Assembly (NCBI GenBank): GCA_947177715.1
Contig: CAMWVM010000008.1
Location: forward strand, 1-16,488
Length of the DNA: 16,488 nt
Direction: 5' to 3'
From: an uncultured Ruminococcus sp.
GTDB lineage: Bacteria > Bacillota > Clostridia > Oscillospirales > Ruminococcaceae
The notes below the pieces were generated by a model. That model saw nothing but the letters and a program-made list of their open reading frames with translations, was not told the DNA's origin and searched no databases. Below, in pieces: positions 13,352 through 16,488 of the stretch (the stretch's first letter is position 1; every line of letters starts with the position of its first letter). Both the position numbers and the translations under genes were made by a program.

Positions 13352-14002
13352 ATGAGGTTTTCAAAATTTAAGGGCATAATTTTTGACTTGGACGGAACGC
13401 TTATTAATTCTTCGCATGTGTGGAGCGATATAGATATAAAATTTCTTGCAAAACGTGGATTAAATGTGCCGGAGAATTATTTTAAAGCTGTTTCTACAAT
13501 GAATTTCATTGCGGCGGCAGAGTATACTAATAATCTTTTCAATTTAAATGAAAGTATTGAGGATATTGCGGCTGAGTGGTACGAAATGGCGTATGAGGAA
13601 TATGCTCATAATATTTTTCTTAAGGGTGGAGCGAAAGAGTTTCTTAATGACTTGAAGGAAAATGGTGTAAGGATTGCACTCGCAACAGCATCGTCAAAAG
13701 AGCTTTTCGAGGCAGTTTTAAGAAACAACAAAGTGTTTTACCTTTTTGATTTCTTTGCGTCAACAAATGACGTGGATAGAGGCAAAGGATTTCCCGATGT
13801 TTATGAATATGCATGCAAGGGAATGGGACTAAAACCAAATGAGTGTGCTGTTTTTGAAGATATAATTGAAGGAGTAAGAGGTGCTAAAGCAGGAGGATTT
13901 ACAGCCGTTGCATGTCTTGATAAACATTACATAGCCGATTGGGAAGATATGAAGCAGGAAGCTGATTTTTATTTTGAAGATTATAATAAGCTTATTGTAT
14001 AA
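13352..14002 (+). CDS. HAD-superfamily hydrolase (beta-phosphoglucomutase-like)
   Basis: A 216-aa HAD subfamily IA phosphatase. The four motifs are intact: I, FDLDGTL with nucleophile Asp12 and acid Asp14; II, ATASS (Thr112/Ser114); III, Lys145 in GKGFPDVY; IV, FEDIIEG with Glu169-Asp170. A helical cap lies between motifs I and II, as in phosphoglycolate phosphatase and beta-phosphoglucomutase. The substrate is unknown, probably a small sugar phosphate. ATG 13352 follows AAGGAAAGG. It starts 15 bases after the YitT-family gene and ends just before a terminator shared with the opposing genes. Confidence 0.9.
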   Translation: MRFSKFKGIIFDLDGTLINSSHVWSDIDIKFLAKRGLNVPENYFKAVSTMNFIAAAEYTNNLFNLNESIEDIAAEWYEMAYEEYAHNIFLKGGAKEFLNDLKENGVRIALATASSKELFEAVLRNNKVFYLFDFFASTNDVDRGKGFPDVYEYACKGMGLKPNECAVFEDIIEGVRGAKAGGFTAVACLDKHYIADWEDMKQEADFYFEDYNKLIV

Positions 14003-14004
14003 GA

Positions 14005-14033
14005 AAAGGGCAGTCAAATGACTGCCCTTTCTT
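14005..14033. terminator. Bidirectional terminator between convergent units
   Basis: A perfect GC-rich stem of about 11 bp (14005-14015 with 14020-14030; AAAGGGCAGTC) with a 4-base loop. TTTCTTG follows on the plus strand and TTTTCTT on the minus strand. It ends the HAD gene and the 14052-15821 unit. Confidence 0.88.
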
Positions 14034-14051
14034 GATTGTTAAAGTAATTAT

Positions 14052-14555
14052 TTATTGTTTTTTGCTTGCTGACGCCAGCTTAATAATTCCCAAGGTGCCA
14101 ATTATAATCATTATTATTAAAGCAAAAACAAAACAAGTCCAGTTGGAAGTTTGTGTCGATAAAAATTCTGTCATCGTTTTGCTTCCAATAAATTGTCTTG
14201 CCGTTTCGTCTTTACCGAATGCCGAGAACAGCATGACAAGTATAAATCTTAAGTTGAAAATACAAAACAGGGTGCTAACAAGAGATATAAGTCCTTGAAA
14301 TATACCTGTGAAATTATCCGTTGCCTTAAAGAAGCCGTAAGAGGTTATACAGTGAGTAATGCATGAAGCCGTAAAAAGTATATAGCCAATAGTGAAAATC
14401 AATGTCATTGCTGCACTTTCGGTTTTTATCATTTTGGGAAGCAGAAAAATAATCAGTCCCCACATTAAAATTGACGCCGCCATTGCTAATATTGCACATA
14501 TTCGGTTTGTTTTTTCTTTTGGATGGATTGGTTGTCTTTTTATTTGTTTTGGCAT
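14052..14555 (-). CDS. Small four-helix membrane protein, function unknown
   Basis: A 167-aa protein I do not recognise. A basic N-terminal tail (PKQIKRQPIHPKEK) is followed by four hydrophobic segments at about residues 18-40, 50-70, 83-112 and 138-160, ending in a short basic tail. No catalytic or binding motif is visible. ATG 14555 is preceded by GAAGGGAAGAGG. It starts 18 bases after the CorC-like gene upstream on the same strand, so they are probably co-transcribed. Confidence 0.7.
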   Translation of the reverse strand: MPKQIKRQPIHPKEKTNRICAILAMAASILMWGLIIFLLPKMIKTESAAMTLIFTIGYILFTASCITHCITSYGFFKATDNFTGIFQGLISLVSTLFCIFNLRFILVMLFSAFGKDETARQFIGSKTMTEFLSTQTSNWTCFVFALIIMIIIGTLGIIKLASASKKQ

Positions 14556-14573
14556 TTCAAGCCTCTTCCCTTC

Positions 14574-15821
14574 TTATTTTTCTGTCTTTGGTTTGTCGTC
14601 TTTGATTCTTATTTTAACTTTTTCTATTTTCTGTTCATCTTCCATAATGACCGTCATGTTAAACGGCCCATAGGACAAAAACTCATTAGGCTCGGGAATG
14701 CGATCGAGAATATCCATTATCCAGCCACCCATTGAATTTCTTTCAGTGTCAATCGTATTTTCAGGAAGATTAAGTCGTTCAAGAAAATCGCTTACCGAAA
14801 GATCGGGGGATATTTCAAAACGATGATCGCTGATTTTTATAAATGATGTGTCTTCTTTATCGCTCTCGTCATAAATTTCGCCTACCAACTCTTCAATAAT
14901 GTCTTCAAGTGTGCATATTCCGTCTGTACCGCCGTATTGGTCAATAACTACAGCCATATGAACCTTTGATTTCTGTATTTCACGAAGAACCTCAGAAATT
15001 CTTTTGTTCTCAGAAATAAATATTGGCTTTTTCAGAAGTGATGCAATATCTCGGTCTTTATTTAAATAAAGCTCGTAAAAATCCGATTTATGAAGAATTC
15101 CTATAATTGTATCGATGGTTTTATCATAAACAGGAAGCCTTGAAAATCCGGTTTCAATAAATATTTTTCTGATTTCTTCAATAGGAGTGTGTGCTTCAAT
15201 TCCAATAATGTTTACTCGTGGTACCAGAATTTCGCTCACCGTTATCTCATCAAATTCAAGAGCAGATCTTACAAGGTCAGATTCCTGTTCTTCCAGAACG
15301 CCCTCGTCTTCAATTTCTTCTATAATATATTTAAGCTCTTCTTCTGTAACGGAAGGTTGACTGCTTTTATGCCCCACAATTTTTGTGGCAAGGGAATTTA
15401 TACCCATAAAAATTGTGGTTATGGGCGTTAGTATAAACATTGCCGCTGAAAGAGGTGCTGACATGAAAACAGAAAAGGTTTCCGAGTTTTCCTTTGCAAG
15501 ATTTTTTGGAATGATCTCTCCAAAAATAAGAACAAGAACCGTCATAACAAGCGTAGCAAGTCCTACGCTTCCGCTTCCGAATTTTTCAGTGAAAAGGACA
15601 GTAGCCATTGATGAAGAAGCAATGTTTACAACATTGTTTCCCACCAGTATTGTTGTAAGCGCCCTGTCAAAGTTATCTATTATTTTTAAGGCTTTTTCAG
15701 CACTTTTGTTACCGCTGGACGCAAAGTTTTTCAATCTTATGCGGTTTACCGATGAAAAAGCCGTTTCGGTTGCAGAGCATATAGCAGAAATAACAAGACA
15801 GACAGCTATAAAAAATATCAT
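14574..15821 (-). CDS. CNNM/CorC (HlyC) family transporter-associated protein
   Basis: A 415-aa membrane protein of the hemolysin-C/CorC or CNNM family. Residues 1-180 or so form the CNNM (DUF21) membrane domain, with the conserved GEIIPK at 101-106. Two CBS domains follow at about 200-315 (VSEILVPRVNI, then the second repeat ending in YGGTDGICTLEDIIEELVG), and a CorC_HlyC domain at about 330-408. Members of this family are linked to magnesium export or other divalent cation handling, with the CBS pair binding adenine nucleotides. Length and domain order are normal. ATG 15821 follows GGAGGA. Its promoter at 15874-15902 is back to back with that of gtrA. Confidence 0.92.
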   Translation of the reverse strand: MIFFIAVCLVISAICSATETAFSSVNRIRLKNFASSGNKSAEKALKIIDNFDRALTTILVGNNVVNIASSSMATVLFTEKFGSGSVGLATLVMTVLVLIFGEIIPKNLAKENSETFSVFMSAPLSAAMFILTPITTIFMGINSLATKIVGHKSSQPSVTEEELKYIIEEIEDEGVLEEQESDLVRSALEFDEITVSEILVPRVNIIGIEAHTPIEEIRKIFIETGFSRLPVYDKTIDTIIGILHKSDFYELYLNKDRDIASLLKKPIFISENKRISEVLREIQKSKVHMAVVIDQYGGTDGICTLEDIIEELVGEIYDESDKEDTSFIKISDHRFEISPDLSVSDFLERLNLPENTIDTERNSMGGWIMDILDRIPEPNEFLSYGPFNMTVIMEDEQKIEKVKIRIKDDKPKTEK

Positions 15822-15873
15822 TTATCAGCAATCCTCCAGAAAATTATTTATCTCACTTTTTAGTATAGGAAAC

Positions 15874-15902
15874 ATGATACCATATTTATAAAAAAAAATC
15901 AA
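15874..15902 (-). promoter_or_regulatory. Sigma-A promoter of the CorC-like gene
   Basis: On the minus strand, TTGATT (plus 15897-15902), a 17-base spacer and TATCAT (plus 15874-15879). It is divergent from the gtrA promoter; the two -35 boxes are seven bases apart. Confidence 0.65.
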
Positions 15903-15909
15903 CAATCAC

Positions 15910-15938
15910 TTGAACTTTTTTTATACATAAGGTATAAT
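15910..15938 (+). promoter_or_regulatory. Sigma-A promoter of gtrA
   Basis: TTGAAC (15910-15915), 17-base spacer, perfect TATAAT (15933-15938). The gene starts 33 bases further on. Confidence 0.8.
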
Positions 15939-15971
15939 AAAAAAGATTTAAAATATGAAAGGTCGTATAAA

Positions 15972-16481
15972 ATGCCAAACGAAAATAAAATTCAAAAGAA
16001 ACCGGATATTTTTGATAGAATAATGTCTGTTGGTATGTTAAAAAAACTCCAGCCTATCTATGCTAAAAATAAAGAAATGTTGTTGTATCTGTTCTTCGGT
16101 GTTCTAACAACAGCAGTGAGTTTTGTTACAGCAGGACTGTCAAAGGCTATTCTTGAAGGCTTTACGGATTCAAAGGATATAGTTTCAACAGCCAGTACAG
16201 TTTTCTCATGGATATGTGCAGTAACCTTTGCCTATGTTACTAACCGTGTGTGGGTCTTTGACTCAGAAGCTAAGGGTGTAAAATCAGTTTTTTCAGAGGC
16301 TATATCTTTTTACGGCGGAAGAATTTTAACATTACTTGTAGAAATGGGAATGATGTGGCTGGGATATTCCTTACTTGGAATTAATTATTGGATTACAAAA
16401 ATTACAGCCAATATAGTAGTGCTTTTATTCACGTATACGGGCCCCCGCGACAGCTGGGCATGGGGTTATCCCGGGTGTTGA
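15972..16481 (+). CDS. GtrA-family membrane protein, abnormal C-terminus
   Basis: A four-helix membrane protein of the GtrA family, thought to move lipid-linked sugars across the membrane for cell-surface polysaccharide or teichoic acid decoration. Helices lie at about residues 36-60, 72-92, 114-134 and 138-154. The family segments LLYLFFGVLTTAVSF and AYVTNRVWVF are clear. Family members normally continue after the last helix with an NYxxSKxxVF-type end, but here the protein reads TYTGPRDSWAWGYPGC from residue 154, in a GC-rich stretch unlike the rest. I take the true gene to end about residue 153 in this window, the remainder being foreign or erroneous sequence. ATG 15972 has GAAAGG upstream. 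Confidence 0.8.
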   Translation: MPNENKIQKKPDIFDRIMSVGMLKKLQPIYAKNKEMLLYLFFGVLTTAVSFVTAGLSKAILEGFTDSKDIVSTASTVFSWICAVTFAYVTNRVWVFDSEAKGVKSVFSEAISFYGGRILTLLVEMGMMWLGYSLLGINYWITKITANIVVLLFTYTGPRDSWAWGYPGC

Positions 16482-16488
16482 TTAAAAA
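16431..16488. other. Anomalous GC-rich end of the window
   Basis: From about 16431 the base composition changes abruptly (runs of GGGCCCCC, GGGGTTATCCCGGG) and the GtrA reading frame loses its family character. This looks like a chimeric or error-filled contig end rather than native sequence. Confidence 0.6.

Noticed and set aside
15385..15891. A 168-codon plus-strand ORF opposite the CorC-like gene
   Set aside because: It is a shadow of the well-supported CNNM/CorC gene on the other strand.
1..16488. CRISPR arrays, transposases, phage genes
   Set aside because: I looked for spaced direct repeats and for transposase, integrase or phage motifs and found none; the only tandem repeats are the two gene-internal duplications.

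Overview
The window is AT-rich DNA with strong AGGAGG-type ribosome binding sites, sigma-A promoters, TTG and GTG starts, two rubrerythrins and a CIRCE heat-shock operator. This fits a strictly anaerobic low-GC Firmicute of the class Clostridia. An Oscillospiraceae/Ruminococcus-like gut organism is my best guess, from protein flavour only.

Layout. Left edge (1-234): a small repeat, a perfect CIRCE element with a leftward promoter for an off-window heat-shock operon, and the rightward metF promoter. 235-2171: metF and a CPBP-family membrane protease. 2180-4762: an Rrf2-family regulator, then a glutamine synthetase homologue followed by an ANTAR antiterminator-type regulator. The glutamine synthetase homologue has lost key active-site residues, and the ANTAR protein's receiver domain lacks its phosphorylation site. 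4834-5880: class II fructose-bisphosphate aldolase, broken by an exact 109-bp tandem duplication. 5933-6520: a preQ1-I-like riboswitch and queT (queuosine precursor transporter). 6621-7596: tRNA-Leu(CAG), its terminator, a gene-free stretch with a possible partial copy of the tRNA 3' end, and a GNAT acetyltransferase. 7677-10223: a convergent pair made of a DXS-like thiamine-diphosphate enzyme and a MerR/AdhR-like regulator, each behind a MerR-type promoter (19-bp spacer) with the same dyad core. 10261-11566: rubrerythrin and reverse rubrerythrin on the minus strand (peroxide defence). 11733-14002: a C_GCAxxG_C_C redox protein, a YitT-family membrane protein broken by an exact 221-bp tandem duplication, and a HAD phosphatase. 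14052-15821: a small membrane protein and a CNNM/CorC-type transporter on the minus strand. 15910-16488: a GtrA-family protein whose last 50 or so bases look foreign.

The most interesting material is (1) the putative glutamine synthetase pseudoenzyme paired with a pseudo-receiver ANTAR regulator, which together look like a nitrogen-sensing module, and (2) the MerR/DXS-like pair, which looks like an aldehyde-responsive unit whose enzyme has lost the arginines that hold the phosphate of glyceraldehyde 3-phosphate in true DXS. The two exact, frame-breaking tandem duplications and the odd right end should be checked as possible assembly errors before any biological reading.
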